From NCBI GenBank assembly GCA_020024635.1, contig JAHHTL010000011.1:1-55868 (forward strand): a stretch of DNA of 55,868 bases. The letters are read 5' to 3'. The DNA comes from Ruminococcus sp. GTDB taxonomy: Bacteria; Bacillota; Clostridia; Lachnospirales; Lachnospiraceae. Position numbers and translations under genes: made by a program. Within the stretch, counting starts at the first letter, position 1. Each line of letters opens with the position of its first letter. Shown here one piece after another: positions 8,470-16,558 of this stretch. Below the pieces are notes generated by a model, which worked only from the letters and a program-made list of their open reading frames with translations, made no database searches and had not been told where the DNA came from.

Positions 8470-8892
8470 ATGAAAAAAATGTATTGGATTTCATTGTCTT
8501 ATTTTATAACAGGTCTGATCGCAGGTCTTGTGAATCATGAAATCGTCTATTGGACACACTTTACTGGGGAATCTATGATGTCCGTGGTTCATCCCCACGC
8601 TATTTTACTAGGAGGGTTTGTGTTTTTGTTGATGCCCTTATTTCTGAAAAGTTTTGCATTGGAAAAGCAAAAGAGTTTTCGACGTTTTCTGTGGCTATAC
8701 AACATCGGTCTTATCATGACCCTTGTCTTTATGATTGCCAGAGGAATGTCTCAACTTTTGATGAAACCATTCCCAAGTTTTTTGGATCACATGGTGGGAG
8801 GTTTTGCAGGAATCGGGCATATCATTTTAACGATAGGACTAGGATTTTTATTCCACGCTTTGCTGAAATCGGTGGATGAAAGGAGCAAGTAA
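8470..8892 (+). CDS. DUF2871 family four-helix membrane protein
   Basis: A 140-aa integral membrane protein with four hydrophobic stretches, around residues 5-22, 45-62, 75-95 and 112-132. HPHAILLGG follows the first loop and a second histidine (DHMVGGFAGIGH) precedes the last helix, a spacing that could hold a metal or haem, although this is only suggestion. It resembles the uncharacterised DUF2871 family in length and in the paired histidines. GGTGGGAG precedes the start. It sits 55 bp after the nitroreductase and 44 bp before the UvrA-like gene. No function is known. Confidence 0.7.
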   Translation: MKKMYWISLSYFITGLIAGLVNHEIVYWTHFTGESMMSVVHPHAILLGGFVFLLMPLFLKSFALEKQKSFRRFLWLYNIGLIMTLVFMIARGMSQLLMKPFPSFLDHMVGGFAGIGHIILTIGLGFLFHALLKSVDERSK

Positions 8893-8936
8893 TAGGATGG
8901 CAGGTAGGTTTGATTAGAAATTGAGGGAGAGTGCTT

Positions 8937-11189
8937 ATGCAAAATGATAGAATCCGTGTCGTGAATGCGACACAAAATAACTTGAAACATGTGTCTGTAG
9001 ATATTCCGAAACATCAAATTACTGTGGTTACAGGGGTATCTGGTTCCGGAAAAAGCTCTCTTGTACTGGATACGATTGCAGCGCAGTCTAGAAGAGAGCT
9101 CAATGACACTTTCCCAAGTTTTGCCCAGCGATATCTTCCGAAATATGGGCGCCCAAAAGTGGGAAAAATTGAAAGTCTGCCTCCTGCTATTGTTGTGGAT
9201 CAGAAAAAACCGTCTGGGCAAGTGCGATCTACCGTGGGAACCTATACGGACACCTATTCATTGCTTCGGCTTTTATTTTCCCGTGTGGGAGAACCATTTG
9301 TAGGATATTCGGATTCGTTTTCCTTTAATCATCCACAGGGGCGATGTCCTCGTTGCGATGGCTTGGGGGAAATTACGGAAATCGATGTACATAAACTGGT
9401 GGATTTTGATAAATGTCTGAACGATCCAGGAGTCATCAACTATGTTGCATATGAGCCAGGCCAGTGGCGCTGGCTCTATTATGGCGCCTGTGGACTTTAT
9501 GATCCTAACAAAAAAATTCGGGATTTTACGCCGGAGGAATTGCATCTGTTTCTTTATCAAGAACCGATGACATTAAAAAATCCGCCCCCAGATTACTATA
9601 AGAATGGGAAATACGAAGGTCTGATGTATCGAATGAATCGAATGCTAAAGAGAGACGATGCGAAAGTACACTGGAAAAAGCTGAAGCCTATTGTGACCCA
9701 GGGGGTTTGCCCAGAATGTCATGGAGCCAGACTGAATGCAAAAATTTTGTCCTGCAAAATTGCTGGAAAGAACATTGCTGATGTCACAAAAATGCCATTA
9801 AAAGAGCTACTTATATGGCTCGAGGCGATTCAAGACCCCATTGCTGTGGATGTGAAGTCAGCGCTTCAAAGTAGGATTCAGGCGCTTATCCACATCGGAC
9901 TGGATTACCTTACGTTAGATCGTGCGATGGGGACATTGTCAGGCGGTGAAGCACAAAGATGTAAAATTGCAAAATATAACAATTCTTCCTTGTCAGACAT
10001 GCTTTATATTTTGGATGAACCAAGTGTCGGGTTGCACAGTCATGACATTCATCGACTTAGTAACGCTATTGTGGAATTGCGGAACAGAGGAAATACGGTT
10101 TTAATGGTAGAGCACCATAAGGAAATGATGGAAATTGCCGATCATATTATTGACATTGGGCCAGGTGCAGGAACACTAGGAGGAGAGATCTTATTTGAAG
10201 GAAGCTATTCGCAGTTAAAGGCGAGTGACACACAAACCGGGCATCTTCTGCGACAGAACACCGGACTAAAAAAACAGACGAGAGTTCCAACCCAGTGGTT
10301 TGCACTTCACCATCTTAACTTGCATAATTTAAAAAATGTTTCTGTGAATCTGCCAAAAGGAATCTTAACTGTAATTGCCGGAGTTGCCGGATCAGGAAAA
10401 AGTTCCCTGATGCAAGCATTTGCAGAACAGTCGGATCAAGAAGTTACGCTCATCAGTCAAAAGAGTATCGGAATTAGTTTACGTTCCACTCCGGCAACGT
10501 ATATGGGGGTTGCCGATAATATCCGAAAAATGTTTGCCAAAGAGAGCGGACAAAAGGTAGGATTATTCTCCTTTAATGGCGCAGGCGCATGTCCTGTTTG
10601 TCAGGGAAAAGGGGTCATCATCTTAGAAATGGCCTTCATGGATGCAATGGAAACCGAATGCGAAGCTTGTGGCGGTTTGCGTTACTCTAAAGAAGCCTTG
10701 CAATATACCATAGACGGTTTGAATATTGCTGAGGTCATGGATTTCACTGTTAAACAAGCTATGGAGCGTTTTCGGGGGACAGATATTGAAAAAAAACTGA
10801 AACCACTTGCAGATGTGGGACTCTTTTATCTCCATCTTAATCAGGCGCTCTCTACTCTTTCAGGAGGAGAGTTGCAGAGAATGAAATTGGCTTCATACTT
10901 AGGAAAGGCGGGACAGATTCTTGTGTTAGACGAACCGACAGATGGGCTCCATTTACAGGACGTGCAGAACATCATTGATTTGTTTGATAGACTGGTTTCG
11001 GCAGGAAATACGATTCTGTTGATCGAGCATAATCTAGAAGTGTTAAAGGCGGCTGACTATGTCATAGAAGTTGGCCCAGGCGGCGGTGAGGAAGGTGGAC
11101 GAATTATCTTTGAAGGTACGCCAGAACAGTTGCTGCGAAGTAGTCAGTCTATAACGCGTCCTTATTTGGAAAAAGCGCTAAGTAATTAG
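8937..11189 (+). CDS. Short UvrA-like ABC ATPase (UvrA2 type)
   Basis: A 750-aa protein with two ABC modules of UvrA type: Walker A GVSGSGKS at residues 33-40, CPRCDGLG and CPECHGARL zinc ligands, signature LSGGEAQR and DEPSVGLH; then second Walker A GVAGSGKSS, zinc finger CPVCQGKG...CEACGG, LSGGELQR and DEPTDGLH. Canonical UvrA is about 940 aa. Here the sequence passes straight from the first Walker region to the CPRC finger, so the UvrB-binding and insertion domains are missing. Such short paralogues occur beside drug-resistance and stress genes and may not take part in standard excision repair. GTG at 8931 is in frame; ATG at 8937 suits the GAGGGAGA better. Confidence 0.9.
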   Translation: MQNDRIRVVNATQNNLKHVSVDIPKHQITVVTGVSGSGKSSLVLDTIAAQSRRELNDTFPSFAQRYLPKYGRPKVGKIESLPPAIVVDQKKPSGQVRSTVGTYTDTYSLLRLLFSRVGEPFVGYSDSFSFNHPQGRCPRCDGLGEITEIDVHKLVDFDKCLNDPGVINYVAYEPGQWRWLYYGACGLYDPNKKIRDFTPEELHLFLYQEPMTLKNPPPDYYKNGKYEGLMYRMNRMLKRDDAKVHWKKLKPIVTQGVCPECHGARLNAKILSCKIAGKNIADVTKMPLKELLIWLEAIQDPIAVDVKSALQSRIQALIHIGLDYLTLDRAMGTLSGGEAQRCKIAKYNNSSLSDMLYILDEPSVGLHSHDIHRLSNAIVELRNRGNTVLMVEHHKEMMEIADHIIDIGPGAGTLGGEILFEGSYSQLKASDTQTGHLLRQNTGLKKQTRVPTQWFALHHLNLHNLKNVSVNLPKGILTVIAGVAGSGKSSLMQAFAEQSDQEVTLISQKSIGISLRSTPATYMGVADNIRKMFAKESGQKVGLFSFNGAGACPVCQGKGVIILEMAFMDAMETECEACGGLRYSKEALQYTIDGLNIAEVMDFTVKQAMERFRGTDIEKKLKPLADVGLFYLHLNQALSTLSGGELQRMKLASYLGKAGQILVLDEPTDGLHLQDVQNIIDLFDRLVSAGNTILLIEHNLEVLKAADYVIEVGPGGGEEGGRIIFEGTPEQLLRSSQSITRPYLEKALSN

Positions 11190-11203
11190 AAGGAGGTTGT
11201 ACG

Positions 11204-11665
11204 ATGAAACAGGCAAAGACAAATGCCATGCGAATGTTGGATCGGCAAAAAATCCCTTATAAATTAAGAGAATTTCCACTTGATGGGCAGAAAGCAGCAG
11301 ACCATCTTGGGATATCTCCGGCCATGATTTTTAAAACGCTGGTAACAACAGATACAGCGGGAGGATATTTTGTATTCTGTATCCCAACCAATGAGGTGTT
11401 GGATCTAAAAAAAGCTGCAAAAGCGGCTGGGGTAAAGCGGATAGAAATGCTGAAACAAAAAGATTTACTACCATTGACCGGATATGTTCATGGCGGTTGC
11501 TCTCCTGTTGGTATGAAAAAGCAGTTTCCAACTGTGCTAGATTCCAGTGCGGAACAGCTGGAAACCATAGTAGTATCTGCAGGTCATGTAGGGATGCTGA
11601 TGGAAGTATCGCCAACGCAGTTGCAGCAAATGGTAAATGCAAAATATGCACAAATTATAAAATAG
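11204..11665 (+). CDS. ybaK: YbaK/EbsC-family aminoacyl-tRNA deacylase, copy 2
   Basis: A 153-aa YbaK-family editing protein and a paralogue of the one at 7413. It keeps MIFKTLVTTD, LDLKKAAKAAGVKRIEMLK and GGCSPVGMKKQFP. The start is 15 nt after the UvrA-like stop, with AGAAGGAGG, so it is surely co-transcribed with that gene. The probable reaction is hydrolysis of misacylated tRNA in the cytoplasm; the target amino acid is not shown. Why a DNA-damage-type ATPase and two tRNA editing proteins share an operon is unknown. A gap of 54 bp separates it from the alarmone synthetase. Confidence 0.85.
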   Translation: MKQAKTNAMRMLDRQKIPYKLREFPLDGQKAADHLGISPAMIFKTLVTTDTAGGYFVFCIPTNEVLDLKKAAKAAGVKRIEMLKQKDLLPLTGYVHGGCSPVGMKKQFPTVLDSSAEQLETIVVSAGHVGMLMEVSPTQLQQMVNAKYAQIIK

Positions 11666-11719
11666 AGGATATGTCAGTAAAAGAAACAAAACACAAAATG
11701 TGAGAAAAGGAGGGACAAA

Positions 11720-12385
11720 ATGGTTGCTAAGAAGCCATCACAATCGGCGCTGGATTATATTCAGAATCGTCGCAAAGAAATGTCAACCAAGTATGAAATT
11801 GCAATTCGGACGATTGATACGAAGCTTGAATTATTAAAAGAGGAGTTCAAGACGCTTAAAAAGCGAGACTGTATTTCCATGATTCAGTCAAGGATTAAAT
11901 CGGATGCAAGTATATTGGAAAAGATTACACGAAAAGAGTTGTCGGTAGATTTAGAGTTTGGTTATGCTAAATTAGATGATATTGTGGGAATCCGTGTCAT
12001 TTGCAAGTTCATTGATGATGTATATATGGTTGCCCAAAAGCTAAGTGCGCAAGATGATTTTGTAGTACTTGAAATTAAGGATTATATCAAACATCCAAAA
12101 ACCAATGGGTACCGCAGTTATCATATGATTGTAGAGGTGCCGATACTTTTTGAAGAGGCTCAAGAGTATGTAAAGGTGGAAATTCAAATACGAACAGTAG
12201 CCATGGATTTTTGGGCAAGTTTGGAGCACGACATTAAATATAAAAAAGACTCTTGCGAATGTGAAGATATCGTAGAAGAGCTAAAATCTTGTGCAGATAC
12301 TATTACAATCGCAGATCAGCGTATGATGGAATTAAGAGATAAGGTGTTGAAAAAGCACTTGAAATATCAGCAGAATGTGTGTTGA
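11720..12385 (+). CDS. relQ: Small alarmone synthetase, RelQ/YjbM type
   Basis: A 221-aa protein with a lone RelA/SpoT synthetase domain and no hydrolase, TGS or ACT domain. It would make (p)ppGpp from ATP and GTP or GDP in the cytoplasm. Seen are YAKLDDIVGIRVICKF, HPKTNGYRSYHMIVEVP and VEIQIRTVAMDFWASLEHDIKYKK, all typical of small alarmone synthetases. The length fits the RelQ class. AAAAGGAGG precedes the ATG. It may be read from the upstream stress operon (54-bp gap) and is followed by a strong bidirectional terminator. Within the window it is functionally related to guaB and CodY through GTP. Confidence 0.88.
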   Translation: MVAKKPSQSALDYIQNRRKEMSTKYEIAIRTIDTKLELLKEEFKTLKKRDCISMIQSRIKSDASILEKITRKELSVDLEFGYAKLDDIVGIRVICKFIDDVYMVAQKLSAQDDFVVLEIKDYIKHPKTNGYRSYHMIVEVPILFEEAQEYVKVEIQIRTVAMDFWASLEHDIKYKKDSCECEDIVEELKSCADTITIADQRMMELRDKVLKKHLKYQQNVC

Positions 12386-12436
12386 TTTGTGGATGCGCTT
12401 CAAAAAAACAGAAATTGACAGTTCCATTCCTTAAGA

Positions 12437-12483
12437 AAAATCCCGTTTGAATGATGCAGTACAAATCATTCAAACGGGATTTT
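12437..12483. terminator. Strong bidirectional terminator after relQ and the purine permease
   Basis: Perfect 19-bp inverted repeat (arms 12437-12455 and 12465-12483, core ATCCCGTTTGAATGAT) with a 9-nt loop. AAAA and TTTT ends flank the stem. It separates the converging relQ (+) and permease (-) genes. Confidence 0.85.
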
Positions 12484-12566
12484 CGTATGTCCAGAAACGC
12501 TAATCAAAAGGGGCGATCTATTTCTTGACAACCCATTTCTCTATAGAGGTTTCCTTTGTGAGTTTT

Positions 12567-13943
12567 TTAGACTAAGATATATTTTGCTACAAATATAATT
12601 GCGAGAGCATACATTAAGAAATTGATTTTTTTCTCTTTGAATTTACCAGTAACAAGATTTAATACAACGTATGTGATAATTCCCATCGCAATACCTTCTG
12701 AAATGCTGTACATAAATGGCATAGCAATGATGCAGACAAAGGCTGGAATGGCTTCGGTGAAATCTTCGAAATCAATTTTTGTAATAGAAGTAATCATCAA
12801 AAATCCTACAATAATTAGAGCAGGTGCAGTAGCCCATCCAGGGATTGCTAAGAAAACTGGTGACAAGAACAATGCCAACCCAAATAAAATAGCAGCAACA
12901 ATACCTGTTAGACCAGTACGACCACCATCCGCAACACCAGAAGCACTTTCTACAAATGTGGTTGTTGTAGAAGTACCAAGCACAGCGCCTACTGAAGTAC
13001 CAATGGCATCGGATAATAATGCTCCGCGGATTTTTGGCAGTTTGCCGTTTTCATCCAGAAGATCTGCTTTTGAAGCAACGCCGATTAATGTTCCGAGTGT
13101 ATCAAACATATCAACAAATAAGAAAGCAAACATGATCACCAAAAAATCCATCGTGAAAACTTTAGAGAAGTCCATTTTCATAAAGGTTGGGGCAAGACTT
13201 GGAATCGCAATTCCGGCTGAAAAATCAGGAATTACACTAAACATTCCAAGTTCTGGATTTGGCTGATATAATCCAGTCAATTCGCAGACGATTCCAAGAG
13301 CCCAAGTAATTAAAATTCCCCAAAGGATGTTACCTTTTACATTTAAGGCTAAAAGAATACCTGTAATTAAAATACCAATTAATGCAAGAAGAACAGTGAT
13401 TCCGATTGTACGGAAAGTTCCATCAGCAATACAAGATTTAAAAGAGAACATCCCAACTTTTGTTGCAGAGTTCTCCACAACGATTTTTGCATTTTGAAGA
13501 CCGATGAATGTGATAAAAAGTCCAATACCAACAGAAACAGCATGTTTTAAGTTCATTGGAATTGCATTGAAGATTGCTTCTCTAACATTTGTAAGTGATA
13601 AAAGAATAAAGATAATACCTTCAATAAAAACAGCAGCCAAAGCCATTTGCCATGTATAACCCATTCCAAACACGACTGTGTATGTAAAATATGCGTTAAG
13701 TCCCATACCAGGTGCAAGGACAAATGGGTAATTTGATAATAATGCCATTAAACATGTTGAAATAAAAGCGGCTAATGCTGTTGCTGTAAATACAGCGCCA
13801 CGATCCATACCAGATTCTGCTAGAATATTTGGGTTTACAGCCAAGATATAAGCCATGGTCATAAACGTTGTAAGACCGGCAATGATCTCGGTTTTTAAGT
13901 CTGTACCGTGTTCTTTTAAGTGAAATATTTTGTCTAAGTTCAT
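12567..13943 (-). CDS. pbuG: NCS2/AzgA-family guanine-hypoxanthine permease
   Basis: A 458-aa integral membrane transporter of the AzgA/PbuG branch, importing purine bases by proton symport. Evidence: N-terminal FHLKEHGTDLKTEIIAGLTTFMTMAY (given in part), AVNPNILAESG, APGMGLNAYF, the DMFDTLGTLIGVA and GTSTTTTFVESASGVADGGRTGLT motifs, and about twelve to fourteen hydrophobic segments. The start at 13943 has GGAGGTAGGAGGG upstream; an earlier in-frame ATG falls before this site. A guanine-class purine riboswitch in the long 5' leader (14223-14287) matches the transporter's substrate and indicates repression when purine is plentiful. Confidence 0.9.
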   Translation of the reverse strand: MNLDKIFHLKEHGTDLKTEIIAGLTTFMTMAYILAVNPNILAESGMDRGAVFTATALAAFISTCLMALLSNYPFVLAPGMGLNAYFTYTVVFGMGYTWQMALAAVFIEGIIFILLSLTNVREAIFNAIPMNLKHAVSVGIGLFITFIGLQNAKIVVENSATKVGMFSFKSCIADGTFRTIGITVLLALIGILITGILLALNVKGNILWGILITWALGIVCELTGLYQPNPELGMFSVIPDFSAGIAIPSLAPTFMKMDFSKVFTMDFLVIMFAFLFVDMFDTLGTLIGVASKADLLDENGKLPKIRGALLSDAIGTSVGAVLGTSTTTTFVESASGVADGGRTGLTGIVAAILFGLALFLSPVFLAIPGWATAPALIIVGFLMITSITKIDFEDFTEAIPAFVCIIAMPFMYSISEGIAMGIITYVVLNLVTGKFKEKKINFLMYALAIIFVAKYILV

Positions 13944-14222
13944 ATTTTTCCCTCCTACCTCCACTCAAGGGGGTTACGATTCCCCAATTGAGTTAGTTAA
14001 TGTTATTTGATAGAAAACAGTCATCAAACCAATAGTTATAAAATTTGCAGAAATGAAACCTTCTCCCCCCTTTCTTTCAACTGCTTCGTAAAATGGCAGA
14101 TGGCTGCAATTGTATCCCGTGTATGCATATGTGCAGAGGACACTTAAATGTAGCAATAAAAAAAGCCCCAAATAGAATGTCTATCACTCTGAGTACATCG
14201 AAAAAATGTACCATAAAACAGA
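13944..14222 (-). other. Long 5' leader downstream of the purine riboswitch
   Basis: About 280 nt between aptamer and permease start, longer than a usual expression platform. The minus strand has GTCTAT (14228-14233, joining region and P1) complementary to ATAGAC (14179-14184), a candidate antiterminator pair. A hairpin GTACAT/ATGTAC follows the aptamer, and GGGGC plus a seven-T run lies at 14158-14168. No stem strong enough to be a sure terminator was found. A 65-codon reading frame (13974-14171) overlaps but has no family resemblance and is not called. Confidence 0.4.
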
Positions 14223-14287
14223 AATTTATAGACAGCTATTACGGTAGCTGGTAGAAACGTTCAACCAATTATGAACTTATATAAATT
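14223..14287 (-). promoter_or_regulatory. Purine riboswitch, guanine class
   Basis: Read on the minus strand the 65 nt fold as a purine aptamer. P1 pairs AATTTATA (14287-14280) with TATAAATT (14230-14223); P2 pairs GTTCA with TGAAC; P3 pairs AGCTA with TAGCT. The junction GTTTCTACC and loop CCGTAA are the family's conserved elements. The residue at the ligand-pairing position (GTCTAT, equivalent to C74) is C, which specifies guanine or hypoxanthine rather than adenine. U51 is kept, arguing against the 2'-deoxyguanosine class. It precedes a purine permease. Confidence 0.9.
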
Positions 14288-14350
14288 ACAATCCAACGAT
14301 GATATTAAATTTTTATAAATTTCATAAGATTTATATTAATACAATACACT

Positions 14351-14380
14351 ATTATAGAAGAAAAAGCAATTGTTTTTCAG
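14351..14380 (-). promoter_or_regulatory. Putative promoter of the riboswitch-permease transcript
   Basis: On the minus strand, CTGAAA (14380-14375), an 18-nt spacer and a consensus TATAAT (14356-14351). Transcription would start some 55-60 nt before the aptamer. A TTTTCAGAAAA core overlapping the -35 resembles a CodY box but matches only 11 of 15 positions. Confidence 0.5.
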
Positions 14381-14482
14381 AAAAAAGTGGTGAAAGTGTT
14401 GGCAACATAAGAAAAAACAAGAGGGTTATTTGTGCAAAATAGATGAAAAACGAATAAGTATTTATAAGTAGAACGAATAAAT

Positions 14483-14523
14483 AAAACTGACAAGCAAAAA
14501 AGAAACATATGCTTGTCAGTTTT
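14483..14523 (-). terminator. Terminator of the 100-aa protein gene
   Basis: Perfect 14-bp stem (arms 14483-14496 and 14510-14523, CTGACAAGCA/TGCTTGTCAG core plus A/T pairs), 13-nt loop. On the minus strand it is followed by TTTTATTTATT, just after the stop at 14534. Confidence 0.8.
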
Positions 14524-14533
14524 AGAGAGGATA

Positions 14534-14836
14534 TTAATCCGTACAAACGGTATGCATTGCATTTTTTAAAGAATCATTCCAAAAATCTTTCTTTTCTTCG
14601 TACATCTTAAATAACCATGCAATAGCATCATCCATTCCGGCTTCGGAAATAGGAAAGGTGCGACTGATTTTGTTGTCAGGTTCTGTTTTTTCAATAGACC
14701 AAGGTTCTGGATATACGGTAGCAATAAAATGTTCCTTTTGCTCATCGGATTGTAAAAAATAACGCATCCCATTGTGACATCCACAATAGGGTTCTTTTTT
14801 TAGCCCATTCACAGGGATAAATGTTTTATCAATCAT
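14534..14836 (-). CDS. Uncharacterised 100-aa cytoplasmic protein
   Basis: I do not recognise the family. The 100-aa product has no signal peptide or membrane segment, is acidic, and carries a CGCHNG motif near residue 19 and a C-terminal cysteine. The middle reads ATVYPEPWSIEKTEPDNKI, and a late helix (DDAIAWLFKMYEEKKDFW) is amphipathic. It has its own ribosome binding site (AGGAGG 8 nt upstream), its own terminator and a divergent neighbour (the ABC-F gene), so it is a real single-gene unit. TATAAT-like sequence occurs upstream on the minus strand. The cysteine/histidine cluster could bind a metal, but that is speculation. Confidence 0.65.
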   Translation of the reverse strand: MIDKTFIPVNGLKKEPYCGCHNGMRYFLQSDEQKEHFIATVYPEPWSIEKTEPDNKISRTFPISEAGMDDAIAWLFKMYEEKKDFWNDSLKNAMHTVCTD

Positions 14837-14885
14837 TATTATGCCTCCTATAAAAAGATTATAGCATAATCTAAGACAGTTGTTG

Positions 14886-14914
14886 TTGAGGAATTCTCTA
14901 AATCCGTTTATAAT
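14886..14914 (+). promoter_or_regulatory. Promoter of the ABC-F gene
   Basis: TTGAGG (14886-14891), a 17-nt spacer and consensus TATAAT (14909-14914), about 65 nt before the ATG. Confidence 0.6.
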
Positions 14915-14980
14915 AGCAAGCGAGACAACATTATTTTATGGAAAACAAGGATTAGTGAACATACAAAGGAGTTATTAAAG

Positions 14981-16537
14981 ATGAGTATATTAAGCGTTCA
15001 ACACCTTTCACATGGGTTCGGAGATCGTGCGATTTTTGAGGATGTATCCTTTCGACTTTTGAAAGGAGAACATATCGGTCTGATTGGAGCCAATGGAGAA
15101 GGAAAATCTACGTTTATGAATATTGTAACAGGAAAGTTAAAGCCAGATGAAGGAAAAATCGAGTGGGCGAAAAATGTACGTGTAGGTTATCTTGATCAGC
15201 ATACCGTGTTAGAAAAGGGGATGACGATTCAAGAAGTATTACGTTCTGCCTTCTCCTACCTGTTTTCCTTGGAAGAGCGAATGAATGGTATCTGTGAAAA
15301 ATTAGGCGAAGCAGATCCAGAAGAAATGGAACAGATGATGGAAGAGTTAGGAACCATTCAAGATATACTAACGTTACATGATTTCTATATTATTGATACA
15401 AAGGTAGAGGAGGTGGCACGCGCATTCGGACTTCTAGATATCGGGTTAGATCGAGATGTTACGGATTTAAGCGGTGGGCAAAGGACTCGCGTTTTACTTG
15501 CGAAACTACTTTTGGAAAAGCCGGATATCCTTTTGTTGGACGAACCGACCAACTATTTGGATGAAGAACATATTGATTGGCTTAAAAGATATCTGTTGGA
15601 CTATGAAAATGCGTTTATCTTGATCTCCCATGATATTCCTTTTTTAGATGAAGTTGTGAATCTTATCTATCATATGGAACAGCAAAAATTGGAACGTTAT
15701 GTCGGAAATTACGCAGATTTTCAACGAATCTATGAAGTTAAGAAAAGTCAGTTGGAAGCAGCTTATAAAAAGCAACAACAGGAAATCAGTCAGTTAAAAG
15801 ATTTTGTGGCAAGAAATAAAGCGAGAGTGTCCACAAGAAATATGGCCATGTCAAGACAGAAAAAATTAGATAAAATGGAAGTGATTGAATTGGCGGCGGA
15901 GCGACCAAAGCCAGAATTCCATTTTAAACAAGGACGGACACCAGGAAAGTACATTGTGGAAACCAAAGACCTTGTGATTGGGTATGAGGAACCGTTGTCC
16001 AAACCACTGAATCTTTCCGTTGAACGAGGACAGAAGATTGCACTTACAGGAGCAAATGGAATTGGAAAAACAACGCTGATCCGAAGCATATTAGGAATCG
16101 TCAAACCATTAAGCGGATTTTGTGAATTGGGCGAAAATATACAGGTGGGTTATTTTGAACAAGAAAGTGATGGGAAAAATAAATCCACATGTATCGAAGA
16201 GGTGTGGAATGAATTCCCTTCTTTTACACAGTATGAAGTGCGCTCCGCACTTGCAAAATGTGGATTAACAACGAAGCATATTGAGAGCCAAGTTCGGGTA
16301 TTAAGCGGTGGAGAACAGGCGAAAGTTCGACTGTGCAAGCTTTTAAATCGCCAGACCAATGTATTGTTTTTAGATGAGCCGACCAATCACTTAGATGTGG
16401 AGGCAAAAGAGTCCCTAAAAGAAGCCTTGAAAGAATACAAAGGAACGCTTCTGCTTATTTGCCATGAACCTGAATTTTATCAGGATGTGGTACAGGAAGT
16501 GTGGGATTGTTCGAAGTGGACCACCAAATTAGTGTAA
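14981..16537 (+). CDS. ABC-F family ATPase
   Basis: A 518-aa protein with two ABC domains and no membrane segment, i.e. an ABC-F protein that would act on the ribosome. First domain: Walker A GANGEGKS, signature LSGGQRTRV, Walker B ILLLDEPTNYLD. Second: GANGIGKTT, LSGGEQAKV, VLFLDEPTNHLD. The linker between them, rich in Lys and Gln (KSQLEAAYKKQQQEISQLK), matches the P-site tRNA interaction motif region. It may be housekeeping (YkpA/YbiT-like) or an antibiotic-protection type; sequence reading cannot decide. AAAGGAG precedes the ATG. The DUF4317 gene follows 21 nt later. Confidence 0.85.
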   Translation: MSILSVQHLSHGFGDRAIFEDVSFRLLKGEHIGLIGANGEGKSTFMNIVTGKLKPDEGKIEWAKNVRVGYLDQHTVLEKGMTIQEVLRSAFSYLFSLEERMNGICEKLGEADPEEMEQMMEELGTIQDILTLHDFYIIDTKVEEVARAFGLLDIGLDRDVTDLSGGQRTRVLLAKLLLEKPDILLLDEPTNYLDEEHIDWLKRYLLDYENAFILISHDIPFLDEVVNLIYHMEQQKLERYVGNYADFQRIYEVKKSQLEAAYKKQQQEISQLKDFVARNKARVSTRNMAMSRQKKLDKMEVIELAAERPKPEFHFKQGRTPGKYIVETKDLVIGYEEPLSKPLNLSVERGQKIALTGANGIGKTTLIRSILGIVKPLSGFCELGENIQVGYFEQESDGKNKSTCIEEVWNEFPSFTQYEVRSALAKCGLTTKHIESQVRVLSGGEQAKVRLCKLLNRQTNVLFLDEPTNHLDVEAKESLKEALKEYKGTLLLICHEPEFYQDVVQEVWDCSKWTTKLV

Positions 16538-16558
16538 AAATAGAAAGCGAGACAAATT

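Noticed and set aside
5641..11665. Mobile element or genomic island boundaries around the HxlR operon
   Set aside because: No integrase, transposase, flanking direct repeats or tRNA attachment site could be found; only gene content suggests accessory status.
12622..13266. A 214-codon reading frame antisense to the purine permease
   Set aside because: No RBS or family resemblance; the opposite strand encodes a complete, highly recognisable transporter.
13974..14171. 65-codon frame in the permease leader
   Set aside because: Lies in the riboswitch leader, no family resemblance; the GGGGGGAGAAGG inside it is not placed before any start of note.
14372..14386. CodY box at the permease promoter
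   Set aside because: Core TTTTCAGAAAA is suggestive, but the full 15-mer has four mismatches and AT-rich sequence makes chance matches common.
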